From contig CANMVD010000002.1 in the NCBI GenBank assembly GCA_947501275.1, positions 434,001-498,000 on the forward strand: 64,000 bases of DNA. The letters are read 5' to 3'. The notes beneath the pieces are model-generated. The model was not told the origin of the DNA, did no database searches, and saw nothing but the letters and a program-made list of their open reading frames with translations. Shown piece after piece: positions 46,836 through 56,126 of this stretch. The DNA is from an uncultured Tateyamaria sp. Its GTDB lineage: Bacteria > Pseudomonadota > Alphaproteobacteria > Rhodobacterales > Rhodobacteraceae. Within the stretch, counting starts at the first letter, position 1. Each line of letters opens with the position of its first letter. Made by a program: the position numbers and the translations under genes.

Positions 46836-48197
46836 ATGAGCGAGCCGATCCTGACCGACCTGCCCGAAGCGGCGCGCACCTATCTTGAAGGCAAGCGCCT
46901 GGACGAAGTCGAATGCATCATCTCGGACCTGCCGGGCATCGCACGGGGCAAGGCTGTGCCAGCCTCGAAATTCGCAAAACAGGACTATTTTCACCTGCCC
47001 GACAGCATCTTTTACCAGACCATCACCGGAGATTGGGGCGAGGCGGCGGACGAAGACGGGTTCATCGAAAAGGACATGATCCTGCGCCCGGACATGAGCA
47101 CCGCAACCGCAGCGCCGTGGACGGGCGACTGGACCTTGCAGGTCATCCACGACGCATATGACCGCAAAGGCGTTCCTGTACCGTTTTCGCCGCGCAATGT
47201 GCTGAAGCGTGTTGTGCAACTTTACCATGACAAGGGCTGGAAACCGGTTGTTGCGCCCGAGATGGAATTCTTTCTGATCGCGCGCAATCTCGACCCGGCG
47301 CAGGAAATCAAACCCATGACAGGCCGTTCCGGCCGCCCTGCGGCCGCGCGGCAAGCCTATTCCATGACGGCCGTGGACGAATTTGGCCCTGTCATTGACG
47401 ACATCTATGACTTTGCCGAAGCACAAGGGTTCGAGATCGACGGGATCACGCAGGAAGGCGGCGCAGGGCAACTGGAAATCAACTTGCGCCACGGTGACCC
47501 GGTGAAACTGGCGGACGAGGTGTTCTACTTCAAGCGCCTGATCCGGGAAGCCGCACTGCGCCACAATTGCTTTGCTACCTTCATGGCCAAACCGATTGAG
47601 GACGAACCCGGCTCAGCCATGCACATACACCATTCTGTGCTGGATGCTGAAACTGGCAAGAACATCTTTGTCGGCCCACAAGAAGGCGACACCGACGCGT
47701 TCTTTCACTTTATTGCAGGTCTGCAAAACCACATGCCTGCCGCGTTGGCTGTGATGGCCCCCTTCGTCAACAGCTACCGCCGCTATGTCAAAGACCACGC
47801 TGCCCCGATCAATCTGGCGTGGGGGCGCGACAACCGCACCACTGGCATCCGCATTCCGCTGTCTGAGCCGCAGGCACGGCGGGTGGAAAACAGGATCGCA
47901 GGTATGGATTGCAATCCTTATCTGGGCATCGCCGCATCCCTGGCTTGCGGTTATCTTGGCATGACGCAAGAGGAGCGCCCCTCCCCCCAATTCCGCGGTG
48001 ACGCGTATGAAGGCAGTGGTGACATTCCACGCGTGCTTGGCTCAGCCCTGGATCTGTTTGACCGGGCCACCGATCTGCACGCTGTTCTCGACCCGGAGTT
48101 TGCGCGCGTCTATTCCATCGTAAAACGCGCCGAATACGATGAGTTCCTGCAAGTGATTTCGCCGTGGGAGCGTGAACATTTGCTGCTGAACGTCTGA
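46836..48197 (+). CDS. glutamine synthetase-like gamma-glutamylamine ligase 2
   Basis: 453 residues. GS fold: PEMEFFLIA, GGAGQLEINLRHGD, GSAMHIHHSVLD, NRTTGIRIP, and DCNPYLG. It is a diverged paralogue of the 444-residue ligase; the two differ in the substrate-loop region, so they may act on different amines. ISDLPGIARGKAVPASKF near the N-terminus matches PuuA-type enzymes. Confidence 0.9.
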   Translation: MSEPILTDLPEAARTYLEGKRLDEVECIISDLPGIARGKAVPASKFAKQDYFHLPDSIFYQTITGDWGEAADEDGFIEKDMILRPDMSTATAAPWTGDWTLQVIHDAYDRKGVPVPFSPRNVLKRVVQLYHDKGWKPVVAPEMEFFLIARNLDPAQEIKPMTGRSGRPAAARQAYSMTAVDEFGPVIDDIYDFAEAQGFEIDGITQEGGAGQLEINLRHGDPVKLADEVFYFKRLIREAALRHNCFATFMAKPIEDEPGSAMHIHHSVLDAETGKNIFVGPQEGDTDAFFHFIAGLQNHMPAALAVMAPFVNSYRRYVKDHAAPINLAWGRDNRTTGIRIPLSEPQARRVENRIAGMDCNPYLGIAASLACGYLGMTQEERPSPQFRGDAYEGSGDIPRVLGSALDLFDRATDLHAVLDPEFARVYSIVKRAEYDEFLQVISPWEREHLLLNV

Positions 48198-48241
48198 GTG
48201 GCTGATCAATCCTTCGGGGGGGATTTTTTGGAACAGAGATT

Positions 48242-49540
48242 ATGAACCTTTTGTGGGCCAATGATCGCGCTGGCGTTTATCCGGACAGTTGGTATGCGGC
48301 GAGTTGTGACATTCCATCGCCGCGCGCATCATTGGTTGACGATATAACGGCAGACGTTTGCATTGTTGGTGCAGGTTATACCGGCTTGTCGGCGGCATTG
48401 CATCTGGCCAAAGCCGGACGGCGTGTTGTGGTTCTTGAGGCGCACCGCGCAGGGTTTGGCGCCTCGGGACGCAATGGGGGTCAACTGGGTGCCGGCCAAC
48501 GTGTTGAGCAACCTTATCTTGAGCAGATGCTGGGCGAGCAAGATGCGCGCCATCTTTGGGATCTGGGGCGAGAGGCCGTTGCCCTTGTCAAAGACCTGAT
48601 AACGGATCACGACATAGACTGTTTCCTGCGCCCCGGCGTGGCGTGGACCGCCGAGAGCGCTGGAGATGTGCGTGATCTTGAGCGATATGCAGATCACATG
48701 GCGCGCCACTACGACTATCCTGTTGAGGTGTTCGACAGGGATGCGTTTCATGCGCTGTGCCCGTCTCCGGCCTACAAAGGTGGTATCGTTGATTGGGAGG
48801 CCGGGCATCTTCATCCACTGCGGTATGCCTTGGGGCTTGCAGGCGCGGCGGAAACTGCAGGCGCAATCATTTACGAGCAATCCGTTGCGTTAGACATCGT
48901 GCAAGGCGCACAGGTCAAAGTCAAAACCAGCAGTGGGTCTGTGACGGCCGATCATCTGATCCTTGCGGCCAACGGGTATCTGGGTGGGCTCGCCCCGCAG
49001 GTGGCGCAACGCGTGATGCCGATCAACAATTTTGTGGCCGCAACGGCCCCGCTGAAAGATCCTGAACGGGTGTTGGCCCGCGACATAGCCGTGTCGGACG
49101 GCCGTTTCGTGGTGAACTACTTTCGCCTCAGCCACGACAAGCGGCTGCTGTTTGGCGGCGGCGAAAGCTACGGCTATCGCTTCCCCGGCGATATCGCAGC
49201 CAAGGTGCGCAAACCGATGGCCGAGATTTTCCCTCATCTGCGTGACACGCAGATCGACTACGCTTGGGGCGGCACGCTGGCCATTACGATGAAACGGCTG
49301 CCCTACCTGACCAAGTTGACGTCAAATATCCTCTCGGCCTCTGGGTATTCCGGGCACGGTGTTGGCACGGCGACCCATGCCGGTATGCTCATGGCCAAGG
49401 CCATCGAAGGCGAGGCGGATGGGTTTGATGCCATGGCCACGATCCCGACGCCGTCTTTTCCGGGCGGGACGGCTTTGCGCTCGCCCCTGCTTGCGTTGGC
49501 GATGACGTGGTACAGCCTGCGTGACCGGCTCGGTCTCTGA
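48242..49540 (+). CDS. FAD-dependent oxidoreductase, PuuB-like gamma-glutamylamine oxidase
   Basis: 432 residues, DAO family. Dinucleotide motif DVCIVGAGYTGLSAALHLAK, the FGASGRNGGQLGAGQR motif typical of PuuB/OrdL-type oxidases, and a C-terminal SGYSGHGVGTATHAGML. It would oxidise the gamma-glutamylated amine to an aldehyde with release of H2O2 and ammonia. Location next to two GS-like ligases supports this role. Confidence 0.9.
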   Translation: MNLLWANDRAGVYPDSWYAASCDIPSPRASLVDDITADVCIVGAGYTGLSAALHLAKAGRRVVVLEAHRAGFGASGRNGGQLGAGQRVEQPYLEQMLGEQDARHLWDLGREAVALVKDLITDHDIDCFLRPGVAWTAESAGDVRDLERYADHMARHYDYPVEVFDRDAFHALCPSPAYKGGIVDWEAGHLHPLRYALGLAGAAETAGAIIYEQSVALDIVQGAQVKVKTSSGSVTADHLILAANGYLGGLAPQVAQRVMPINNFVAATAPLKDPERVLARDIAVSDGRFVVNYFRLSHDKRLLFGGGESYGYRFPGDIAAKVRKPMAEIFPHLRDTQIDYAWGGTLAITMKRLPYLTKLTSNILSASGYSGHGVGTATHAGMLMAKAIEGEADGFDAMATIPTPSFPGGTALRSPLLALAMTWYSLRDRLGL

Positions 49541-49656
49541 CCCCTTTTACCCTGGATCCCAAGCCCGCGCGGTTTTGCCGATTGCGCGACATGGGTCTTC
49601 CCTTTTCTTGCCTCCGGATTTAGAAAAGCGAAATCCAAGCATAAGGGAATCGAAAT

Positions 49657-50835
49657 ATGCAGCTTCCAGACATGCACAGCGCCGAAGCCATCCCGGACGC
49701 GGCCCGCGCCGAGATTGACCGACTGCTCACCTCAGGCGATCTGTTCCGCTACAACGCACCGCAGAATGCCCCCGTGGCCCTGCTTGAGGCGGAATTTGCC
49801 GAAGTCATGGGTTCGAAATATGCGCTCGCGGTGTCGTCATGCTCTGCTGCATTGTTTTTGTCCCTCAAGGCCCTTGGACTGCCCCGCGACGCCCGCGTTC
49901 TGATCCCGGGATTTACATTTGCCGCTGTGCCCTCGGCGGTCATCCATGCTGACTGCCTGCCTGTTCTGTGCGAAGTGGGCGAAAATTACCGCATTGATAT
50001 CAATGACCTCATCGCAAAACTGCCGGACGCCGACGCAGTCATCATCAGCCACATGCGCGGCCATACGTCGGACATGGATGCCATCATGGCGGTGTGTACG
50101 GCCGCCGGTGTCCCTGTGATCGAAGACGCCGCGCACTCGCTTGGCACGGTGTGGAACGGTCAGAAAATCGGAACGCTGGGCGCGATTGGCTGCTTTTCGT
50201 TCCAGTCTTACAAGATGATCAATGCAGGCGAAGGCGGAATTCTGATCACGGATGACGCAGACCTCGTGGCGCAAGCCATCATCATGTCGGGCGCTTATGA
50301 ACATAACTGGAAAAAACATCCCGTTCTGCAAGACGCCTTTGCGCGGCATCAGAACCGGTTGCCGCTTTATAACCTGCGTATGTCTAACCTGAGCGCCGCT
50401 GTTATCCGCCCGCAGCTGCCGCACCTTGGCACACGTGTCGAAGATGGCCGACGCAATCACGACCATGTGGCAAGTCTGTTGGCACAAAGCCCGCACATCC
50501 ATGTGCCCGAGCCACTTCCCGGAGAAGTACGCGCACCGGATTCCATTCAATTCAACCTCGTCGACTTGAGCGACGACGAGGTCGAAACCTTTGTAAAAGC
50601 TGCGGAAACACGTGGGGTCAAGGTGCAGGTCTTTGGGACAAGTGCGGACAACGCGCGCGCCTTCTGGAACTGGCAATTTGTCCCGGACTTGCCGGAACTG
50701 CCAAAAACACGCGCCATGCTGATGCGCGCCTGCGATGTCCGCTTGCCGGTGCATCTGCCCGTCGAAACACTGGGTGCTGTGTCAGACGTCTTGCTTGATG
50801 CAATAGAGGCGGCAAAACGCCCCCACGCCGCCTGA
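49657..50835 (+). CDS. DegT/DnrJ/EryC1/StrS-type aminotransferase
   Basis: 392 residues. PLP-lysine motif CFSFQSYKMINAGEGG, VSSCSAALFLSLKALG near the N-terminus, and EDAAHSLG. The family usually transaminates sugars, but some members handle other amines. AAGGGA precedes the ATG at 49657. It closes the amine cluster; its partner substrate is unknown. Confidence 0.88.
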   Translation: MQLPDMHSAEAIPDAARAEIDRLLTSGDLFRYNAPQNAPVALLEAEFAEVMGSKYALAVSSCSAALFLSLKALGLPRDARVLIPGFTFAAVPSAVIHADCLPVLCEVGENYRIDINDLIAKLPDADAVIISHMRGHTSDMDAIMAVCTAAGVPVIEDAAHSLGTVWNGQKIGTLGAIGCFSFQSYKMINAGEGGILITDDADLVAQAIIMSGAYEHNWKKHPVLQDAFARHQNRLPLYNLRMSNLSAAVIRPQLPHLGTRVEDGRRNHDHVASLLAQSPHIHVPEPLPGEVRAPDSIQFNLVDLSDDEVETFVKAAETRGVKVQVFGTSADNARAFWNWQFVPDLPELPKTRAMLMRACDVRLPVHLPVETLGAVSDVLLDAIEAAKRPHAA

Positions 50836-50908
50836 CATAAACTGCCCCTGTCGCGGACAACATGCTTTTGCAAACCGCGTGTTAGGCGCCCCCAGTGGGA
50901 GCGCCTTG

Positions 50909-51466
50909 TCAGGACATTTTTGACAACTTCGCCTGCAGCTCAGCCAACTGTTTTTTGATCGCGTCAAGGTCTTCTGCGCCGTCGTCTTCCTGCGGCTCGG
51001 CCTGTTGCGCGCCGCCCGTCCAGCCCCCCGACAAACCACCGGTCATGGCTTTCATAAACGCCTCTTGCTGCGCCTGCATCGCATCAAAGCCTGGCATTTT
51101 GGACATAGGGTTGATCGCTGTCATGTTCTCGACCATCTTGCTTTGCCCGTCGCGCAGCATATCGAAGGAGGCCTGCAGGAACTGCGGAACAACACTTGCG
51201 CCCCCGCCCATATAGCTGCGCACAAGATCATTCAGCACGTCCACAGGCAGCACACTTTCGCCGCGGCTTTCATGTTCTGCAATGATTTGAAGGAGATACT
51301 GGCGAGTCAGGTCGTCCCCGGTCTTGAGATCCACAATCTGGACCTCGCGCCCATCCCGGATAAATCCAGAGATGTCTTCCAAAGTGACGTAGTCGCTGGT
51401 TTCCGTGTTATAGAGGCGGCGGCTGGCGTAACGCTTGATCAACAAGGGTGCTGGTTTTTCGGTCAC
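50909..51466 (-). CDS. phaR: polyhydroxyalkanoate synthesis repressor PhaR
   Basis: 185 residues from a GTG with GGGAGAGA upstream. The DNA-binding part RYASRRLYNTETSDYVTLED and the PHB-binding PHB_acc region (VDLKTGDDLTRQYLLQII) are clear; the C-terminus has a coiled coil. PhaR senses PHA granules and represses phaP and itself by binding CTGC-N3-GCAG sites. It is separated here from phaP by two unrelated genes. Confidence 0.94.
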   Translation of the reverse strand: MTEKPAPLLIKRYASRRLYNTETSDYVTLEDISGFIRDGREVQIVDLKTGDDLTRQYLLQIIAEHESRGESVLPVDVLNDLVRSYMGGGASVVPQFLQASFDMLRDGQSKMVENMTAINPMSKMPGFDAMQAQQEAFMKAMTGGLSGGWTGGAQQAEPQEDDGAEDLDAIKKQLAELQAKLSKMS

Positions 51467-51549
51467 GTGGTCTCTCCCCGCATACGTGCTGCATCGCAGC
51501 TTAGGCGGCGCAGGGAGAAAAAGAAAGCACTGCGTGACATGTTCGCCTG

Positions 51550-52494
51550 TCAGGCCGAACGCAGCGTTTCTTTCGCTGCTGACTGTACGGGTTCGTATGG
51601 CTTCAACGCTGCCGAGATCGCCTCTTGAACGGGTGTCGCCTTGAAGTCGGGGACAGCTGCGTGGAATTTGGTGCCGTCAATCCCGTGGGCGGCGTTCCAC
51701 AGGTACCTCATTTCCGCAACTTCGCGCATGAGCGGACTAAAAAGACCAACGCTTCGCACCACAAACCACGGCATGTTCGATACACGCACAGGTTTGCCCA
51801 CTGCCACCTCTATGCATTGGATCAGCTCCGCCCCTGTCAACGTGTAGCCGGGAAAGCCAAATTCCTCGAATGTATCAAAGTCTTTGCGTGCATCCGCCAG
51901 CGCCACCATCGCCCTTGCCATGTCCGGCAACCATGCCCACGCATGGGTCACATCGCGCGGCCCCGGGTACATGACTTTGCCCGACCAGGCTTTTTGCGCG
52001 ATCTGACTGTCAAACCAATTACCTGTTTTGGCTGCCTCAATAAAATCGCCGCCCCGCAAGACAATCGTACGCACGCCGCTGTCCCTATAGGCCTGCTCCA
52101 TCCGGATGCGAATGGCGGCCTTGCGATGGTCCGCAACCCAAGGTGTGCTTTCGCGCAAGACGTCAGGCAAAACGGTGCCATAATTGTAGACATTTCCGGG
52201 GATCATGACCGTTGCGCCGCTGGTTTTTGCTGCGGCGATCACTGCATCCGTAATGCGCGGCACCTCAACTGACCATGCAGGATATGGCGGGTTGAGCGCG
52301 TTAACGATCACGTCCTGCCCCATCACAGCTTGTGTCAGGGCAGCGTCATCCGCAAGGTCGAGGCTGATTTGCAAGGCCGTGGGCGTGTCCCACTGACGGG
52401 CCGTTTCGGTGACACGCCACCCGGCAGCTTTGAATGCGGCAACCGCAGCGCGACCAAACCGGCCTTTTGCCCCAAGCACGATGACAGATTGCAT
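51550..52494 (-). CDS. NAD(P)-dependent epimerase/reductase, SDR family
   Basis: 314 residues. GAKGRFGRAAVAAFKAAGW is a Rossmann motif, ADDAALTQAV and NALNPPYPAW follow, and NVYNYGTVLPD carries the YxxxK-like Tyr region of extended SDRs. The reaction is unknown. AAAGGAG precedes ATG 52494. Divergent from a LysR gene with an 107-base gap, so it is probably that regulator's target. Confidence 0.84.
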   Translation of the reverse strand: MQSVIVLGAKGRFGRAAVAAFKAAGWRVTETARQWDTPTALQISLDLADDAALTQAVMGQDVIVNALNPPYPAWSVEVPRITDAVIAAAKTSGATVMIPGNVYNYGTVLPDVLRESTPWVADHRKAAIRIRMEQAYRDSGVRTIVLRGGDFIEAAKTGNWFDSQIAQKAWSGKVMYPGPRDVTHAWAWLPDMARAMVALADARKDFDTFEEFGFPGYTLTGAELIQCIEVAVGKPVRVSNMPWFVVRSVGLFSPLMREVAEMRYLWNAAHGIDGTKFHAAVPDFKATPVQEAISAALKPYEPVQSAAKETLRSA

Positions 52495-52601
52495 TGTTTG
52501 ATCTCCTTTATGGGTGTCTGTTCCAAAGCACTATAAAGCATCCAAATATAGATGTTATTCTGCTATTTTTGACATATGGTATGCAAAAATGGATAGAAAA
52601 G

Positions 52602-53486
52602 ATGCCTGACTGGTCCCAGATCCAATCCTTTGCCGCGGTAGCGGAATACGGCTCGCTCTCTGCGGCGGCTGTTGCATTGAGCAGCAGCCAACCGACCCTC
52701 AGCCGTCACATTTCGCAACTGGAAGACAGCGTCGGGACACGTCTGTTCGAACGAGGTGTCGGCGGGATGGTTCTGACACAGTCAGGCGCGGATTTACTGG
52801 AACATGCGAGCGCAATGGCAGATGCGGCCGGACGTTTCGCGATCGTCGCCGAAGGGCAACGGCCGGACCTTGCAGGCACGGTCCGCATCACCGCAAGCCG
52901 TGTCATGGCCGCCTTTGTGCTGCCGGATATCTTGCGGGAATTGCACGAGACCTACCCAGAGATCCAGATCGAGATGGTCGCTTCAGACACGACAGAGAAC
53001 CTGCTGCGCCGCGAAAGCGACATTGCGTTGCGCATGTATCGCCCCACCCAGAACGATGTGATTTCGCGCCATGTCACGGATGTCCCTCTGGGCGTCTATG
53101 CCGCCCATGACTATGTCGCGAAACACGGCGCCCCCGCCACGGTGGACGACCTTAAGGACCATTCGGTCATCGGGTATGATCGCAGCCCGCTGATCATAGA
53201 TGGATTGCGGGCCGTAGGTTTGTCCGTGACGCGGGATTTCTTTGCGTTTCGCAGCGACGATCAAATTGTGTGTTGGCATCTTGTTGTAGCAGGATGCGGG
53301 GTCGGGTTCAGTCCACGCACTGTTGGGGATGCGGAGCCGCGCGTTGTTCGTGTGTCGGGCGACGTGCCCGCGGCGGTTTTACCGATCTGGCTGACCGCCC
53401 ATCCCGACTTGCGCTCCGTGCCGCGTGTCCGCCGGGTTTATGACTGGCTCGCCAAGCGTTTGGGCAGCATCAACGCGCCACCCTGA
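52602..53486 (+). CDS. LysR-family transcriptional regulator
   Basis: 294 residues. N-terminal winged helix: SQIQSFAAVAEYGSLSAAA, SQPTLSRHISQLEDSVG, RLFERGVGGMVLT. C-terminal LysR substrate domain (ITASRVMAAFVLPDIL, CWHLVVAGCGVGF). ATG 52581 is an in-frame alternative with no ribosome site. Probably regulates the divergent SDR gene. Confidence 0.9.
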   Translation: MPDWSQIQSFAAVAEYGSLSAAAVALSSSQPTLSRHISQLEDSVGTRLFERGVGGMVLTQSGADLLEHASAMADAAGRFAIVAEGQRPDLAGTVRITASRVMAAFVLPDILRELHETYPEIQIEMVASDTTENLLRRESDIALRMYRPTQNDVISRHVTDVPLGVYAAHDYVAKHGAPATVDDLKDHSVIGYDRSPLIIDGLRAVGLSVTRDFFAFRSDDQIVCWHLVVAGCGVGFSPRTVGDAEPRVVRVSGDVPAAVLPIWLTAHPDLRSVPRVRRVYDWLAKRLGSINAPP

Positions 53487-53490
53487 AGGC

Positions 53491-53524
53491 AAAAAAGAAA
53501 AAGGCGGATCCCGAAGGACCCGCC
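53491..53524 (-). terminator. rho-independent terminator of the phasin gene
   Basis: Stem GGCGG(A)TCC / GGA(C)CCGCC at 53503-53524 with one mismatch; read on the minus strand it is followed by a T-rich run (complement of AAAAAAGAAAAA at 53491-53502). Confidence 0.8.
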
Positions 53525-53577
53525 GAAGTCATCGCACCGTTTCAGGGAGGAGAAGGCGCGAATTCTTTGAAGAGCGA

Positions 53578-54027
53578 TTACTTCGCTGTGGCTTTCTTGG
53601 CCGCAGCTGTCATCTCGCCAGTTGCTTTTTTCACAACGGCTTGCGCGTCTTCGCTCATGTCTTTGCCAGCGGCCATCATCAGCTCGACTGTGTCCATTTG
53701 CACTTTCTTGGCAACTTCAGCAAAAGCGGCCATGTGCTCGGCGGTTACTTCAGCATAGGACGACGCGAAATCGGTCATTGCTTTGGCGTAGTCGGCAGGC
53801 TCGGCTTTGGCTTTGGACATGTCGCCCAGTTTCGCCAGAGTTTCTTTTGTCCACTTGGAGGAGATCTCGGTGGATTTTTCAGCTGCGTCCAGAGCAACTG
53901 TGCTCAGTTTTTCGTTCAGAGCAGTTGCTGTCTTGAATGCATCTTCCATGCCTGCGGTGTCGACTGGGAACGAACCCATTACGTCTTTGAACATCGCTGT
54001 GAAGTCGGGTGCAGTTGTCTTAGCCAT
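53578..54027 (-). CDS. phaP: phasin family protein
   Basis: 149 residues, mostly amphipathic helix rich in Ala, Lys and Glu (KDVMGSFPVDTAGMEDAF, LNEKLSTVALDAAEKSTEI, SKWTKETLAKLGDM, ending VVKKATGEMTAAAKKATAK). Coats PHA granules. Two PhaR-type palindromes lie upstream at 54095-54138. Confidence 0.9.
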   Translation of the reverse strand: MAKTTAPDFTAMFKDVMGSFPVDTAGMEDAFKTATALNEKLSTVALDAAEKSTEISSKWTKETLAKLGDMSKAKAEPADYAKAMTDFASSYAEVTAEHMAAFAEVAKKVQMDTVELMMAAGKDMSEDAQAVVKKATGEMTAAAKKATAK

Positions 54028-54094
54028 TATCTTCAGTCCTTATTCAGATCCAGGCGGGAACGTCCCGCTGTTGTGCGTCTGAGCTGAATTTAGA

Positions 54095-54109
54095 TGCTGC
54101 GGCGCAGCA
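54095..54109. promoter_or_regulatory. PhaR-binding site 1, upstream of phaP
   Basis: TGCTGC-GGC-GCAGCA contains CTGC-N3-GCAG, the site described for Rhodobacter PhaR. It lies 68-82 bases upstream of the phaP start. Confidence 0.7.
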
Positions 54110-54123
54110 TTTCAAGCATTTTA

Positions 54124-54138
54124 TGCTGCGGTGCGGCA
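54124..54138. promoter_or_regulatory. PhaR-binding site 2 (imperfect), upstream of phaP
   Basis: TGCTGC-GGT-GCGGCA, one base off the palindrome, centred 29 bases from site 1. The pair is placed on the same face of the helix, consistent with cooperative binding. Confidence 0.55.
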
Positions 54139-54172
54139 AATTATCATCGCGCCGGGAAATCGATAAGCAAAA

Positions 54173-55978
54173 TCAGGGCTTTGCCTTTACCGTTACGTAA
54201 GTTCCGGGCGCGTCGCACAATACTGGATGGGCGGAATCGCCAGGTTCTCTGGCCTTTACCTGTGCTCCGCCCCGCTTTTTCAGCCATGCGCCCCAACGGG
54301 GCCACCACGAGCCTTCGTGGAAGGTCGCGCTCTCGCTCCAGTCTTCTGGATCAAGACTCAGGTCGTCATTTGTATAATGCCCGTATTTGTTTTTGGTGGG
54401 CGGATTCACAATGCCTGCGATGTGACCGGACTGGGTCTTGATAAAGGTGCGGTCCTTTGAGCCCATCTGCTGAACGCCGCGGTAACAGTTCATCCATGGC
54501 GCGATGTGATCCGTCTCGCAGGCAATCGAAATCAGCGGCACATCCAGATCACTCAATGTCAGCCTATGGCCGAGAAGCTCAAATCCCCCGTCTGCCAATT
54601 CATTGGCTTGGCACAGACCACGTAAATATTGCATCGCCATCTTGGCAGGCAAGTTCGCCCCGTCCCCGTTCCAATAGAGCAGATCAAACGCTGGCGGCGT
54701 CTCACCCATCATGTAGCTTTTGATCGCAGGCGTGTAGACAAGGTCATTGGCCCGCAAGAACGTAAACGTGCGCGCCATGATGACAGAAGGCAAAATTCCT
54801 TTGTGCGCGCACTCGGCCTCGATCCCATCGATAAAATCATCCGTCAGGAACGGTGCAAATTCACCCTGATTTCCAAAATCCGTCAACGCCGTGAAGAACG
54901 TGGCCGATTTGACCGACTTGTCCTTGCGTTGTTTCAGAAGGCTGAGAGTAAGGGACAAGGTTGTGCCGGCAATGCAGTAACCAATCGCGTTGACCTGCTT
55001 TTCACCGGTGATCGCCTTGGCCTCACGAATGGCCGCCAAATAACCCTCTTCGATGTAATCTTCGAGGCCAACTTCGGCATAAGCTGCATCCGGATTGACC
55101 CATGAGACGACAAAAAGCGTATGGCCCTGATCAACAAGCCACTTCACCATGCTGTTTTGTTCTTTGAGGTCGAGAATGTAGAACTTGTTGATCCACGGCG
55201 GAAACAGGATCAGCGGCGTCTTGTGGACCTTTTCCGTGGTGGGCGTGTACTGGATCAGCTCAAGCATCCGATTGCGATACACCACCTTGCCCGGGGTCGT
55301 TGCGATATTGCCGCCCAGCTCAAAGGCGGTCTCGTCAGCCAATCGCACGACAAGTTCACCGTTATTGGCCTCCAGATCAGCGATCAAATTCTCAAGCCCG
55401 TCGATCAGGCTTTGCCCTTCGGTCGCTACCGCCTTTTCCAGCGCATCGGGGTTGGTGGCCAGGAAATTCGTCGGGCTCATCATGTCGAGGATCTGGCGCG
55501 AGAAGTATCCAAGGCGCTGCTTTTCCTTGGGGTCAAGATCGGTGACGTCCTCGACCGCCTGCATCATGGCGTCCGAGTTGATCAGGTACTGCTGTTTGAC
55601 GAAATTGAAATACGGATGCGTGTCCCAGAGCGGATTCGAGAAGCGCCGGTCGCTGGGGCCGGGATTTTCAGGAGCTTGGATCTTGCCGGAAGACAGCGCC
55701 TGCTGGGCTTCGACAAAATGGGTCACGGATTTGGACCAGAACTGTAACTGATGTTCCAGAAGCTTGGCCGGATCACGCAAGGCTTCGCTCCAATAGGCCG
55801 AGGCAGCCTTGGCAAAAAGCTCCTGATTCGGGCCGTCGAGTGCAGCATTATGCGTGCTGCGGTGCGTCATGACCTGGGTGAGTCGCTGGGTCAACTGCTC
55901 AACTTTACGAAGATTTGAGTTCAATTTGTCGAGGTTTTCACCCGTCACGGCACCAGTGGTGGTGTCATTGGTTGTCAT
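54173..55978 (-). CDS. phaC: class I poly(3-hydroxyalkanoate) synthase
   Basis: 601 residues, the class I length. Catalytic Cys in the lipase-like box GYCIAG (AIGYCIAGTTLSL), Asp in FDLLYWNGDG, His in SGHIAGIVNPP. It polymerises 3-hydroxyacyl-CoA into PHA on the granule surface. AGAGG precedes ATG 55978. Divergent from phaZ; the gap holds TGC-rich sequence that may bind PhaR. Confidence 0.95.
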   Translation of the reverse strand: MTTNDTTTGAVTGENLDKLNSNLRKVEQLTQRLTQVMTHRSTHNAALDGPNQELFAKAASAYWSEALRDPAKLLEHQLQFWSKSVTHFVEAQQALSSGKIQAPENPGPSDRRFSNPLWDTHPYFNFVKQQYLINSDAMMQAVEDVTDLDPKEKQRLGYFSRQILDMMSPTNFLATNPDALEKAVATEGQSLIDGLENLIADLEANNGELVVRLADETAFELGGNIATTPGKVVYRNRMLELIQYTPTTEKVHKTPLILFPPWINKFYILDLKEQNSMVKWLVDQGHTLFVVSWVNPDAAYAEVGLEDYIEEGYLAAIREAKAITGEKQVNAIGYCIAGTTLSLTLSLLKQRKDKSVKSATFFTALTDFGNQGEFAPFLTDDFIDGIEAECAHKGILPSVIMARTFTFLRANDLVYTPAIKSYMMGETPPAFDLLYWNGDGANLPAKMAMQYLRGLCQANELADGGFELLGHRLTLSDLDVPLISIACETDHIAPWMNCYRGVQQMGSKDRTFIKTQSGHIAGIVNPPTKNKYGHYTNDDLSLDPEDWSESATFHEGSWWPRWGAWLKKRGGAQVKAREPGDSAHPVLCDAPGTYVTVKAKP

Positions 55979-56126
55979 ATTAACCTCTTCGTCCTATTCT
56001 CGCAGTTGCAGCAATTTGGGCTCGCCCGATTGCCGTCTACTTAAGGTCGCATGTTTCAGGGGGCAAAGCGACAAACCGTCTTATGCGGAGCGTTCGTGTA
56101 TCCGCCCCTATGTGAAGGATGACGTC

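Noticed and set aside
45420-47564. Long open frame on the minus strand across both GS-like genes
   Set aside because: It lies antisense to well-supported GS, amidotransferase and ligase genes, has no recognisable family and no ribosome site; high GC explains its length.
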